A stretch of DNA of 64,000 nucleotides from Rhyzopertha dominica (GCA_025024175.1 QCXZ01000137.1:19220001-19284000), one strand, 5' to 3'. Shown: positions 35,900 to 48,702, counted from the stretch's first letter. Program-made: numbers and translations. Notes: generated from the letters alone by a model not told the origin.

Positions 35900-37145
35900 T
35901 AAGTAAACAAATTATACGTTCTAAAAATCAAAAAACTCATGTACATTTGCCAGTGGAGCGGTTTTTGAAAATTTTCTTTAAGTTATTTTTATAAGTTTAC
36001 GTCTCGCATTAGCAATCTTGCATTTCTAAGCACGCAAGTGGGAAATCTGGGACAACTGAATGTGGTTTATCTAAAAAAATGGCTGTTTTTCGACTGTTAA
36101 TAAGTGTAAAATTCTTTCTTACAGTTGATTATATAATAGCTTAACAAAGATTAGGTTTTCTGCTTTGAAAAAACCTTAGTGTGCAGCAAAATTTCAGTAA
36201 AATCAGCCTAGTGCTTTTTAAGATACTGGCAAAAATTAATTCAACATTAATGCGCTGTACGATAAAAAAGCAATATTCGGGTAATGCAAGTATATTGTAC
36301 GTGATCGTTTTTTATGAACTCTGATGTTTCTTAGTGTACTTACAGGGACATTGAACTAAAAATACTGACAAGGTTTTTATATGCATAAGAATAATAGTGC
36401 ATTCTGATGCTGTAATGATAATTGAGAGCGTCGAATGTATGAATGATTAAGAAATGCTCTACAAAGCGGAAGCCTTCAAACCAAAAGGTCAAGCGTATTT
36501 TTTGCAAAATTGAAAATTTTACATGAAAATGTTATTAATAAGAGTTATTAGTTGTTTCATTGTTTTCAAATAAATGCTATAAAAATTTCTGGAGATAATA
36601 TTTACCAAGATATCGCTAAAAAAATATGTTGCCCTTATTTTCAAAATGGCGGCATAATGGGCCTAATGGGTTTCAGTCCTGGAAACTGAGTTTTATATTC
36701 ACGATCCTCCAATAGAAAGAAAAAATGAAATCGATGCCTACCCAAAATGTTTAGCAAAGTTATCATTTGACAGGAGTAATAATTCTTAGGCTTTCTGTCA
36801 CTCCTTGTTGCCTGAAGCACCGAAGATGCCACCAGTTACAAGTGGTGAAACGTCTGCGTTACAATAGTGAAGACCTCGACATAACAGTCCAGAAATTTAT
36901 TTAACTGCACCATTTTACTTTTGGCAAGAGGGTTCTTGGCTCGAGGGCCCGGTGGGCTAGCACGCTCCTGTATTTATACAGTTATACACGACTGAATGTT
37001 TGTTGTGATTTTGCATACATAAATTGAGCGAAGTTTTCCTAACTGACATTTTATAGCACTCAGCCAATCAGAACTGTCAAATCGAAAACAGCCTAATCCC
37101 TCAATGGATGACCTGATCTGCATACATAATTAAATCAATAAATTT
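35900..37145. other. non-coding, nothing recognised
   Basis: No supported feature; a short GC-richer stretch around 36780-36960 is unremarkable. Confidence 0.4.
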
Positions 37146-37149
37146 AACA

Positions 37150-37500
37150 GCCAAATACGGCAGCACCAAGATGTCTGGTCAAAATGCAAATGACATTTTC
37201 GGAATAGCATCGGTGGCGCCAGCTGGGTTCAAGGTCACGTAACAGCCCCGCTCACGTTAAATGTGTGACATTTTGCAGCTTACGTGCGCGTTTTATTTTG
37301 ATTGCAAGGCAGACGCGATTAACTGTAATGGAACAGCGATTATTTGCGCGATAAATGTGTCGTTTGCGCTTGTTTTATGGCACAAGGACGTCCTTGGGAA
37401 TTTAAGTCCTCTTTTTTGAACTGTGGAATGCCGAGCGGGATTTTTGCCGGTGGAGAAATTCGTTGTTACGTGGCAGGTTTTCGCTTTCCACTTTTGAAAT
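37150..37500. other. GC-elevated island with FTZ-F1 and octamer motifs (candidate enhancer)
   Basis: Contains ATGCAAAT (37184-37191, POU octamer), TCAAGGTCA (37229-37237, monomeric nuclear-receptor site of the FTZ-F1/ERR type), GGCGCCAGCTGG, GCGATAAATG and TTTATGGC within about 250 bp of balanced composition. It does not look protein-coding. The dense mix of motif words suggests a regulatory element; this is inference. Confidence 0.3.
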
Positions 37501-38295
37501 CATGTATTATACCATTCGTCACTACAGAACCAATACCTATGAGAAGTCTCCCGAACGTTTGGTTGTTCTTGGAAATTTCATTCTTGAATATTAATTCCAT
37601 TTTTGTCGATAGTTGTCGGTATTGATTGGATGTACGTAATAGTTTTTACGGTGATAAAGTTTAGGTCTCTACAAAATATTAAACGTAATGGAATGTTTTT
37701 ACTTATCACATGTCAAATTAAGCAGCATTGTAGACCATTGTCCGAAAAGTCAAACCGACTGCAATATTTAAGCACTGTTGGTATTTTTTGTGGCATATAT
37801 TTCGTGATTTGTTCCTTTAAATGCTATGCTCACAGCTTCAGTCGAGCAGTAGTTATGAAATAGTAAAGATGTCACTTACACATTGTTTTATTTACCCGAA
37901 GTCCAACAGGTTATGGGCCTACTATGTCCATAAAAGTGTTAATTTATTGTGTGGATATACACAGACTTTGATTAAAATCCTATCTACCTGTTCGAAAATA
38001 TCACCCAATCATAACTACACAGTTGTAAAATAAGAAAACATTAGCTATTATTGAAGAAAATAGCCAAAACTTTTATGAAGCTGAATCGAACACTTCTATT
38101 TTTCAAACCAAATAAATCGTATTACAAAAACAGAAAATGCACGCAAGCTAAAGGACATTTAACAAATATGAAATGTGCAACCAATGTGTTTTATAAAGCA
38201 AGAAGAAAAAAGATGATAAGTTTGAGAGAAAGGTAATTAGAGGAATATACGGCTCAGTACAGAAAGAACGAGAACAGATTTGTCTGTCATTTTTT
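37501..38295. other. non-coding, nothing recognised
   Basis: AT-rich. ORFs at 37603-38236 have no recognisable domains. Confidence 0.35.
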
Positions 38296-38299
38296 ATTT

Positions 38300-38398
38300 A
38301 TTAATATTTAATGACATTACGTTTTCAACACCCCAGGTGTAAGTTCTAAAGCAGTGGTAGTTCCTTTTAAGACTTATGTCTATGCCGTTTATGTAGAT
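38300..38398 (-). pseudogene. LINE reverse transcriptase, downstream piece
   Basis: The minus strand reads FFFIYINGIDISLKR, the continuation (LLFLIYINDI-type) of the reverse transcriptase broken off at about 39230. It lies on the far side of the family B copy and is the 3' part of the same LINE. Confidence 0.65.
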
Positions 38399-38404
38399 AA
38401 AGAA

Positions 38405-39226
38405 AAAAACGGCTGCAAATTGAATCAATACTTCATTCAATTGTCAAAATAAAATTTACGTTTTTATTTCTTATACCATAGGATTAGTAATCAGGTTTTA
38501 AGCATTTTTTCTCTCTACACATTTTTTCTAAGACAAACAGTCCTCGTGATATTAGCAAAACTTAACTTAAAAAAATTACAAGAGCGCTTTCTGATCAGAA
38601 ATTTGATTTTCTATACCACAAATTAAAAAAAAAATTGTACGAGCAGGGTCCAAAATAGCTTTTTTGGAAATATTTCGGAAATGTCAAAATTTTGGATAAA
38701 TTTTTTAAGACACTTTTTATGGGAAATTTTATTTCCTATCTGATGGCATTTTAATTTTTTTGAATATATTAAATATATTCGGAGATATTTAAGAAAAACC
38801 GTTTTATGTAAGTGACGCTTTTTTGCTAATATCGCCCAAGCAGTTTGCCGTACCGAAAATTTATAAGAGCTAATAGTACTCGCAGTTATACTACTAACCA
38901 CATACTAAAACGAAAAAATATAAAAAATAAAAATTTGCAAAAAGTGTAGTTACCCCCCAATTTTGCCCCCTTCTCGATACCCTACTTACCTCACAAACAA
39001 TAGATCACTTTGGGTAGTTGAGATTTATACGTTTGCCAAATTTCAAGTTCATATATTAAGTCTTTTGAAAGTTATCGTGTCCACAAACAATACCACAGAC
39101 GCACAGACAAGAAATTTTTTTCAAATTTTGTTTTTTTGCCGTCGACCATTTTAAAGAATATGAGCAAATAAAAATTTTTGAACTTTTTTCGCGATACAAT
39201 TCTTCCCATCCGTTGATGTGGAAGTA
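38405..39226 (-). mobile_element. family B insertion element, copy 2, inside a LINE
   Basis: 822-bp copy of the 15109-15963 element, flanked by the 6-bp direct repeat aaagaa (38399-38404 and 39227-39232). The LINE frame stops at GIPQGSVLELL just before it and resumes with FFIYING just after it on the minus strand. This proves insertion and defines both borders. Confidence 0.8.
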
Positions 39227-39229
39227 AAA

Positions 39230-40245
39230 GAAGTTCTAAAACAGAACCTTGGGGAATACCAGTTGGATGACTATTAGAGAGGGTAAACAATTGTCAATTT
39301 TTATTTGCTTGACACATGATGGGTAACTATCGAACCAATTCAGCTTCGAGTGGGATAGTCCATAAGCAGTCACCTTTTGCAGTAATATAGGGTACTTTAC
39401 CCTATCGAATGCCTTACTAAGGTCTGTATACAAAAAAATGAACTTGTAAACCTTTGTCAACAAAAGCGTTAGTAAATTTAAAGAAAGCAAGATAGAATCT
39501 GTGAACCATTGTCGAGAAAAAACAATGCTGCTCAGTGGAAATAATATTTTTAAGAAACAAACCTTTGGAAAAAAGACTGCCTTGAACAATTTAGAAGCGG
39601 TAGGCATATGGATTCCAATACATATTGATGGTACAGATTTATGAACAGAAATAACATGCCCTTGCTTACATTAGGNTGAAAAAACTGCAAGTTTCAGGAA
39701 GTAATTAAAAATAGTCTGTAAAAGAAGAAGTAAAGATTTACTTAACTGAGGTTATCATTAATGCTAGATACAAAGTTAAACTTAATATGTATATCCGGTG
39801 TTAGTATTAACACTAAAAAAATAGTGACCAAACCAATTGCATGTAAAGTTTTTGTCCCAACGTTGTTGGGGGCAAACTATCTTTTGTGGATTTATTGCGT
39901 TTGCCGCCATATTGCGCTGTCATAAGATTCATCGATATATTGCATACATTTCTTGCGAAAAACTAATCAACCGTCTGGTCTATGCGCCTGTTTAATTTTT
40001 TTTGTGAGCAGCCTTTTTTGTCTTAATTAACCATATAACTTCTATTGTAAACCATTTCAAATAGATGCAATTATATTAATAGCATCGACATCAGAACAGT
40101 TTATTATAATATTTCAATAAAAAGTTGTTAATCAAATCATAATTTGCAAGTCTGAAATTGTAAAACCAGCTTTTATCATTAGTCAAAATGTTACCGTAAT
40201 AGGTATTTAAATTATTTACAAATGGAGAATAGTATGAATCCAATG
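39230..40245 (-). pseudogene. LINE reverse transcriptase, upstream piece (jockey/CR1-like)
   Basis: The minus-strand ORF at 39236-39607 holds PTASKLFKAV, then YTDLSKAFDRVKYPILLQKV, AYGLSHSKLNWFDSY, and after a frameshift GIPQGSVL. These are the conserved blocks of non-LTR reverse transcriptases (fingers, motif A with D in place, motif B). Upstream (39610-40245) degenerate frames give NDKSWFYNFRLANYDLI, reminiscent of the linker after an endonuclease domain. Frameshifts and the family B insertion make it inactive. Confidence 0.75.
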
Positions 40246-40249
40246 TGGA

Positions 40250-41225
40250 GAGCGGATGATTTTTTTTCAAATCAACATCACATAAATTTGAACTGCATCA
40301 GAGGTCCAACAACCTGTCGGATGTCTTGCTGCGATCTTTACATTGATTAAAGAAGAAGAAGAGAAGGAACACCGAGTTTCGGTAAAGAGATTAAGCGAAG
40401 GAGAAGAACAAGAAGATGAGTAAAAGAAATTGGAAAGAGATTGTGAAGAATAGAAAGAGATTGAATCTAACGTAAGTACCAAATAGAAATGCGTACAACT
40501 GGAGCAAAATGCTAATATAACCTTAATATAGACAGCCTTGATATTATATCTGAAGTATTCGTTTAATATATGTCATTAAAACACTCCACCTGATTTGCAA
40601 ACAAATTATAAACTAGTAGGCACTATCTATTTCGTCCTCTATGCGGTTCTACTTCTTTTCAAATTGTTGTTTACAGCTTTGTGTTTAAAATGTGGGTACC
40701 AACATGTTCTTACTTTCAAGCTTAAAGTGACAGTAATTCACCAACATCGTTGCGCAGTGAACGACCTTGTTTTTTTGCGGTGTTATCTTGATTAAATAAA
40801 GTATACAGTACACCCACTATTAAATGGAGCGGTGCTGAATATATAGAATTAATGTAAATCTTAAATCATAAATTGCCAGTCTAGGGTGTACTTTTGTCCC
40901 AGAACACTTGCTACCACTGATTTTACGCAATATGACATACTTTTCTTTTCGTATTCATTAGATTTATCAGGATGTCATATATGATGCGTAATATAGGCAT
41001 CTTGGAAAATAGCACAGCTAAATAGGACAAAAGACTAATGTTGACCAAACTGAATACGCTGAACGCAATTTTTGCTCAAATTCCAGGTATTTCTGATTTT
41101 ACAGAAGAGTTGTAAAAGAAGCTGTAGATAATTTGCATCCATTCCAAAGCTTTGCTTTCCAAGCGTATAAAACTAGTTATCGTTGATTGACTGATTGATT
41201 AATTGAAACAGCGTACGGTCAGCAT
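40250..41225. other. non-coding, nothing recognised
   Basis: Includes a purine-rich stretch at 40350-40460 (GAAGAAGAAGAGAAGG) that gives a spurious Ser-rich minus ORF. No gene supported. Confidence 0.4.
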
Positions 41226-41229
41226 TTCT

Positions 41230-42010
41230 GTCTACGCTGNGTTGGAGGGATGCATGCTGATTGCTNGTAGTGCGNCTGCCTATCGCATGTTAAGGACATA
41301 TAACGACTGGAGTGGGGAGGTTCTATAGGTACATTCATATTCCTTGAATATTTTCGTGGTGTTGTCAGGTGTTGTTGATGGTGTTGGTCCATTTCAGAGT
41401 CACTGGTTTCTGGTATGTCGTATAACCTGAGGGATTCTTCGTTAATTCATTTCTTGTTTTTGCGATTTCTAGCCATTGTAATTCACTCGTCCCTGATTTC
41501 CGGATTGTATTTCTATAGTTGTTTTCCGTATATAGCACGGTCTACCTTTTTTTAGTTTGTCTCCGCTTAGCCCCCAGGCCCTTCTTAACATGTAGTCTAC
41601 CTCTCTCCTTTGGACGCGTGTCCCCAGTATTTCATCACGCATTCTTTTTATGATCCTTTTGCCATCCAGAAGTTTTCATTTATTGCCTTAGCTACTAGTT
41701 GTATAATACATTTCTCCGCCTTTCTCAAGCTTTTCATATTTGTCTTTGTAATTACGGCATTATTTCTCCATACGTCATGACTGGCATAACGACTGCTGTA
41801 TATAGAATATTTNTCAACTTCCAGTGCGGTTTATGTTTCTCTATAAAAATGGTAATATCGTCCTGGTTACTGTATGCAGTTTTCATCCGTTCTCTAATCC
41901 TCTCTCCGCGGTTAAGATGGTTGGTTTTCTATGAACTATGTACCCAGATTTTTCATTTTGTTTGTTGTTCTCAAAGTTTGGTTCGCTATCTTGTAGATTA
42001 TGGTTTTTTG
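41230..42010 (-). pseudogene. LINE C-terminal relic (same family as 28060-28330)
   Basis: Minus-strand frames give HWKL.NILYTAVVMPVMTYGE, then KSLRKAEKCIIQLVAKAI, then RDEILGTRVQRREVDYML, AWGLSGDKLKKGRPCYIR: the thumb and C-terminal region after a LINE reverse transcriptase. Multiple frameshifts and Ns. Confidence 0.65.
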
Positions 42011-42540
42011 AAGAGCTCCATATAATACGATGGTGAAAATACGGGGGGATATTGGATACCCCTATTTTATACCTCTGATTTTCTATTTCATTGTTGTGGT
42101 TTGTCCGAACCACTATACTGTATAGTATTTTCGTGCAGGTAAACATATTAAGGGTACAAAACTGGATATCGTTATTAAAGAAAGGCATATTGGAAAGTTT
42201 AAAAACAGTCTTTTTATAAAAAAAATATTTATATCATATAAAGGAAAACAACGACAAAGTCTGTAAAAAATCTGTAAAATCAACAGCTTAAATAAATAAA
42301 ACAAATTTTACGCGCTTACACAAAAGTCCAAACTGAACAAAATGAATTGAGTCCATAAAACGGCAAGTCATGCCCTCCCATAAGCTTCCATCCAGTTTTA
42401 TACTGACTTTTAAAAATAACCTACTAAGTATCGAGACAAACTCACCCTACATTGTGGTTCCTCAACATGCAATGAAAAATACATTTTGCAAATAAAAATT
42501 ATTTTTTAAAATATTTAGTGTCGATAAAGTAATACATAAT
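42011..42540. other. non-coding, nothing recognised
   Basis: Overlapping ORFs on the minus strand without domain patterns. Confidence 0.35.
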
Positions 42541-42950
42541 AGTATATTATGATACAAGTGTATAAGCGGCCCTCTTATACACGCGTATCATACGCTATTT
42601 TTTATTACGAATGCATCATAAGCTCAAATATGTTTTAAACATTAAACATTCTCTTTTACAATTTTGTAATTATTTTTAGTAGGTTTAAATCATAAAATGA
42701 AATATCTAAAAATACAAATTGTACAATCAATGCTTATTTAAAATAAGAGTATTATAGTTACTTAGAATAAACAAATGTTGTTTTTAAAAGTGTTCGTTCA
42801 TTTTGATATGTGTACAAAAGGTATACCTAGTAATTTAAACGGCAGGTAAATATCTAGGTAATAAAAAAGTAGGCGCATCATAATCATCATTTTACACACG
42901 CTGCAGCGTGCGATAATTGTTGATTATGATGCATGAGTAATAAAAAATTT
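42541..42950. repeat. foldback unit with two hairpins and a 23-bp inverted repeat
   Basis: Hairpin 1 (about 42550-42590): GATACAAGTGTATAAG against CTTATACACGCGTATC. Hairpin 2: 42876-42903 against 42904-42931, 28-bp imperfect arms with no spacer, centred on ACGCTGCAGCGT. In addition 42598-42620 and 42925-42947 are inverted repeats with 21 of 23 matches (TATGATGCAT ... GTAATAAAAAA). Structure suggests a hairpin-ended MITE. Confidence 0.7.
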
Positions 42951-43182
42951 AAAACAAAGTTTTTTCAAGAAAAATCGAACAAAGCGCTGAAACAAGGTTT
43001 AAAAACAGATTTATTTTGAGATGATTGAAACATAGTAATCTATGACAGGGATATGACGTCATGAATTTTTTCTTAATAGAACATATGCATTTTTTGTGTC
43101 ATTCCAGCCATTATTGTCTAACCTTTTTATCTAACCATTATGTCATTTGGCATAAAAAAACAATCAATGTGGGCACATTTAG

Positions 43183-43440
43183 AAAGATGGGTATACGATA
43201 GTCGCAAAAACAATATACGTCATCAAGTGCTTTTGGTCTTCATTAAATGAATTAACAAGGGCTAGGATTAGCAATCATTTTATATATCCAAATGTAAAAA
43301 AGTCACATAGAGACACATTGGGCACTGCGATCAACAACGTATAGCGGTAGTAATCGCATTTCAGCTCGAATACGAGTTTTTAATTCTTCCAGTGTGTGTG
43401 AACGGTTCTGTTCCACAAGAATGTAAAAATATATAGTGAT
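43183..43440 (-). pseudogene. mariner-like transposase C-terminus, inverted copy
   Basis: The minus strand encodes RSHTLEELKTRIRAEMRLL followed by VVDRSAQCVSM, the C-terminal block of a family of insect mariner-like transposases, then a 3' flank that ends GATAGTCGTATACCC-like. It is nearly identical, in opposite orientation, to 45693-45925. Confidence 0.7.
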
Positions 43441-45095
43441 TTCTTTGAGAACTTTCGGTAGATGCTTTTCTGTCTTCCATAAATTCAAATATTGGTATGG
43501 GCATCAACCCATGTATCCATAGTAGTCTATAAATTTAGTGTCCAACTATTTTTGAGCCATTTTGTAAAAAAATAAAAATGATCCAAATTTAAAGCAATTT
43601 GAAGCTAAGAATTCGTTTGCGCCTTTTTACGAAGAATAATTCAAACTTGAAATTTGAGTTCGCAGTCAGAAAGGGCAATCAGTGTGTCTTATAAGAACTA
43701 CTATGAAATTTATTTTTTCTGAATCTTATTAAACCAAGTAAAATTGTGTTCGAACTTTACCTTACTTCACTTACCCCAAATCTTCACGAGCTAGTTGCTA
43801 GGTAACAACGAAAAATTTGCTGTGTGTCTGTATTTAGGCCTTCCAGATATACAACATATCAAAATAAAATCGATTTTGAAAAACTGATTTTTTTAGGTGT
43901 CCGCTTTAATTGAAATGCTATTGGCTAAAAGAGAAAGAAGAGTACAAGAGCAATTTAAGCAAAAGTTGAAACCGCCAAAATGTTTATACTAGTGGATCAC
44001 TCCAGTAAAGTTGGAAAACATGAGAAACAAAGAGCGCAAAGGATTTGAAAAGAAATTTATTATAAAGATAATTGAATAGATTGTTTGGCTTGGCCTAACA
44101 ATGACTACAAAAAAAAACTTTCAGAACTAGAGACCTAAGATATTAGTTATGGCTTCGGCTTCCTTGAGACAAAAAGGATCATAACATACACATCTTCTCA
44201 TTTATACTTTAAACAGGTACAACTTGGCTTGATTGAAAAGTCAATGTCAACGCAATATTGTCATATAAGGCGGTTTCAACTAGTTGGGCAAGTTAGTTAA
44301 GACAGCCTACAATAAATCGAATAGAAACAATCGGATGACGTTTGGTTCATCCCAAAAGCAATTCCTTCATTCTAATCTGGTACTCCTTGTCCTCAATACG
44401 CGCATAGCCTTAACATTCGAACGTTTCTCACGAACGTTACGTAAACTTTCTCTTCTTATTGAGGCAGGTTAATAATGTCTTCATACTTCTTAGCGAAGAT
44501 TCCGTGATATAACGGTGAATCTCCTCGGTTATTTCTCGGATGAAATATCTTAAAATCGCCTATAAAGATTTCACATGCTGTTACGATGAAATTGGTCGTA
44601 AATGTTTTGCGAGCAAGTTTTAACAGGTATCACTTTTTATGGATCGGTATTTCTTGAGCAGTAATCGAGACAAACACCGGACATTCAAGGCAGCGTGGTA
44701 TTCACTCGATTTACCAGTTTTGTGGACAATAAAAGTTTATCCCGCGCAATTACTCTCCTGTCTGCCGTATATGGCAGATGCATTCTCCAGATATCTAGCT
44801 TTTATTTGTCAATGTTGACCTGTGACACCGGATAGTCACGGAATAATCGCGAATTCGTTCTAAGCGATTATTGTCGATTCGCTGTGGCAGAGGTCGGGTG
44901 TCAAGTTTCGCTAGGTACACTTTGGAATGCTCCTTACTAACTTGAAGAAGGAAAAGGAAAAGAATTACTTATTAGAGAAGTATACAGGCAAATGTACAAA
45001 GTATGATCAATTAATTTACAGTTTAATACACCTAACCGAACCATATGACACCTCAAAAGAATTGTTCTACTGTTAATATACTTTTGTTGTACGAT
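43441..45095. other. spacer between the two inverted transposase copies
   Basis: A slightly GC-richer stretch at 44217-44900 has short open frames but no motif I can assign. The rest is AT-rich. Confidence 0.35.
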
Positions 45096-45099
45096 TTCA

Positions 45100-45925
45100 G
45101 TAAACTGGTAGAATGAATGATTTGCCAAGATCCCAATTAAACGACGACACAATTAAACATCTTAACGTATCTCTTTGTCAGGTGGCAAGAAACAACGACG
45201 TACACCGCTCAAGAGTTCCGATTGATCCATGAATTTCACAAGGATGATCGCGCCCGATGCTTACAATTTTGCGATATGCTTATGAGAAGACGTGATGAAG
45301 ACACTAACTTTTTAAGAAATATTCTATTTTCCGACGAAGTAACTTTTTACTTAAACGTCAATCGTCGCACGTTGCAGGTGCTGAGCACGAGAAAATCGAC
45401 CCTGTGTTCACGGAGTCATCAGATGCTTAATATTTGAGCAGGCCGTTGGCTTTTTGAAGTTAATCCTCCGGCAGATACGTATTTATAATTTCGGAAATCA
45501 GCCGGACAATGATATTCCAAGAGAAGCTGCAGCAAGATGATGCTCTGATACATTTGTAGCGCTTCCTTGATGACGTTTTTGGCAATAGATGGATAAATCG
45601 CAGGGGACTTTTAGAATGCCCACTCCGATCATCAAATTTGACTACTTTAGATCTTGAGTTCATTTAAAAAGTAGAGTGAGTATACGTAGACCGTTCACAC
45701 ACACTGGATGAATTAAAAACTCGTATTCGAGCTGAAATGCGATTACTACCGCTATACGTTGTTGATCGCAGTGCCCAATGCGTCTCTATGTGACTTTTTA
45801 CATTTGGGTATATAAAATGATTGCTAATCCTAGCCCTTGTTAATTCATTTAATATGAAGACCAAAAGCACTTGATGACGTATATTGTTTATATTGTTTTT
45901 GCGACTATCGTATACCCATCTTTCT
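45100..45925 (+). pseudogene. mariner-like transposase, degenerate
   Basis: Plus-strand frames in order: SLCQVARNNDVHRS (helix-turn-helix end, 45165-45215), LIHEFHKDDRARCLQFCDML, NILFSDEVTFYLNVNRRTLQ (catalytic-domain block with the second-strand D of SDE, 45215-45440), a scrambled middle with stops (45440-45690), then YVDRSHTLDELKTRIRAEMR (45690-45800). An intact enzyme of this type is about 350 residues. Several frameshifts and stops make it dead. Confidence 0.75.
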
Positions 45926-48670
45926 ATTTCTATTCTATTTCTATTAAGAATGAAAAAAGGAAAGCCTTTTTAATATTTACTTGTTTTTTCTTATTAGAAC
46001 ATCCACTGTTGTTCTCAACGACATCAACTATAGGTGACAGTGTCAACACATACAAATGAATGTAGTTTGTAACTCTAGTTTTCTGATATCAATACCTATA
46101 ATAACTACGATTAACCATAGCTAAATGTTCTGTTGCTTACAAGAAAAATTAAAAACATAAGCCATCTCTTCTATACCTAGCTTTCGCTAGACGCAGTTGT
46201 AGATGTCATCTTACTATAATTATAATAAGTTTTCAAATCTACTAACAGATCAGTTATTCAATCTAATGATTTATCATCGGATTTTAAATATTCTGCCATT
46301 AATGGTAAATATGTCTACTTAATATTTGAATAACTTGGCCCGATTAGTTGTAAAATCTTCCAAAAATAATATGCACTAGTTTTAAATCTTCCTGACGATC
46401 CGTAATTAAGTGTTTGTGTACAGCATAGTGCCTGGCAAAAAGTTCATTTCTATGTGATATAACACAAACTTCCTTTTTTAATGGAGGCCATAGTTCGCTT
46501 ATGATGTGGTTGAAAAGACCTAGTTTTTTATGATCAAGAAAATATACAATGTTAGGTTAATTTTAAACAGTTTTGGGATTTGCTTTATATTTTTTTAGTA
46601 ATTTAATCGGATTTTTACGTTTACATCCAAGAGGTTATTGTACAAGAAAACACACAATATATTATATATATTTTTAAGCAATAATTTTAATCTTTGAAAA
46701 ACAACATACTTAAGACTCATAAAGGTGTTCATGTACCTACTTCTTTTGTCGGTAGCCGATTATGCCATGTAAATAATGTAAATAATTGTTTGCAAATAAT
46801 ACGTATGCATTGCATGGCATCACGTTACTGAAAATAGGCAAACCTAACAATTTTATACAACTATAGTTTGTATCATATCTAAAAAATATGGCACCCTAAA
46901 AAAGTAGCATGCTACTAGATTAAAAAAAGACGGTGTCTATCAGTCTTTTACGAGTTAACCCCCAAGAATTTTCAAAAATTAATTTTTAGCTTGCAGATAA
47001 TAGAAACAGCCATTTGAAATATACAGGGCTTCTAAAATAGTTACTTTTTGTTTTTAAGAAATATTTTATATGTAATAAAAATAAATGCACGTACTTATAA
47101 TAAAATTTAGGTAAAGCCTGTTAGTATATTTATTTATTCTTTTTTTAAATACTGTATTTTGTATATTCACAAATATATCTAATGCCTAATTTCAGTTACT
47201 TGTGAATGTTATTACTAGTATAATTCTCCTTTTAGTCTTTTTCAATAACTCGCAGTTTTGTGTAATTAAAACCAAATCATTCGTGTGATTAATTTTGTAG
47301 TGTATGCAATTTAATTTAAATTTTGTATCATTTACTACGAAAACCCACACCCAATCGTTTACCTTAACTAATTCAACTTCTGTTATATTTCCAAGAAACG
47401 ACACGATATTCCTGTGTGGTCCACAAAGTTCAAGTGTACCTAGTCGTTAGTTTTACACAACAGATGTTGCTAGCGCAATTTATTTCCCGGTAACACTGTA
47501 TTACAATTTTAGCCTGGCTCTTCTTACTCGTAAATACAGGCAAAACCGCTCCCATGCGTTTGACACTGAAATATATATCGTAACTACGTTACACTGTTTA
47601 TACTCTCCCAGTTACTGCGAGGGTGTGTCTGCGAATTCGGATTTTTACTAATGCAGGGATACTTGCTTCTTGCCAAAGGTAGTGGAATTATCGTTACACG
47701 AGGAGAATGCAAACTACTTTTAATTAGATAATACTGCCCTGTTTCGCTTAAAGGACGTATCTTATAAAAAGCTGGTTTGAAATGTTGCGCTTTGTGTGAA
47801 GTATTATATGCTACTTGATACTGAAATTAAGAAAAATAAAATAGGTATAAGCAGTTTCATAAATTAATAACAATTTTGATTGTTCGCTGCCATAAATAAC
47901 TAAATAGTTACGGCTACCCTTAACATTTGCAACTGTCCATAACTCTTTTGTATTTGAGTGTCTTTTTACCCCCTTCAAAATTTACTTCTACCATTTCATT
48001 CAAAGGTGTGTTGTTTAGTTGTAGAAATGATTACACTCCATTTCTATAACATTAATATTACTCGTATAAGTAGCCAGTAAACAGCTTCAGGAAAATTCTT
48101 AAAATCGTTCACTTTGTTTATTTTATGTAATGAATTTCCCACCTGAAAATTCCAGTTGATGTAAATATCACAGCTCGTAGACAAAAAGTAAAGACATCCT
48201 CCAGTTATTGTTTAGTTTGTCGAGATTATCGAGTCCCGAAGTACGTTATTTGTCTCGGATTGACAAAAAATGGGCATAGAATGTTCTATGACTTGCGTGG
48301 CATATCGGATTCATGCCAGATTTCCGGTTGGAAGATGAAGAAGATGTACCGTTCAATATAATATTTTTCGTTTCTGCCTTCCAATTTTCTCAAAAATATG
48401 TAGTTGTTTCCTTCCTTCTATTTTCATTTATTCCGCCCGTATACTTTCAAATACACTCTTTTTTAAATGAAAATTTTTTAAAAAGTAAAGTTTCTTTTTA
48501 TTTTCTACCCTATCTTTTCTCAATTCAGTTCAGTCATCTCATACTTTTTGCGCTTCCTTATATAGTATAGTTTCGTGAGTCGGATATATTCACTGCCTTG
48601 CAAATTATATCTTAGAGTAAATTCTCAACAAGTTGAAATTCGTTGAAAGTATTTTTCTCAATAGCGTATC
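45926..48670. other. non-coding, nothing recognised
   Basis: AT-rich, no supported feature. Confidence 0.4.
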
Positions 48671-48674
48671 AGTA

Positions 48675-48702
48675 GTTGATATTGCACTCCTGCAATATCA
48701 AC
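48675..48702. repeat. perfect 12-bp inverted repeat, 4-nt loop
   Basis: GTTGATATTGCA and its exact inverted complement TGCAATATCAAC, loop CTCC. Isolated. Confidence 0.85.

Noticed and set aside
40267..40482. Ser-rich secreted protein on the minus strand
   Set aside because: Produced by a purine-rich GAAGAA run; no start context or signal peptide.
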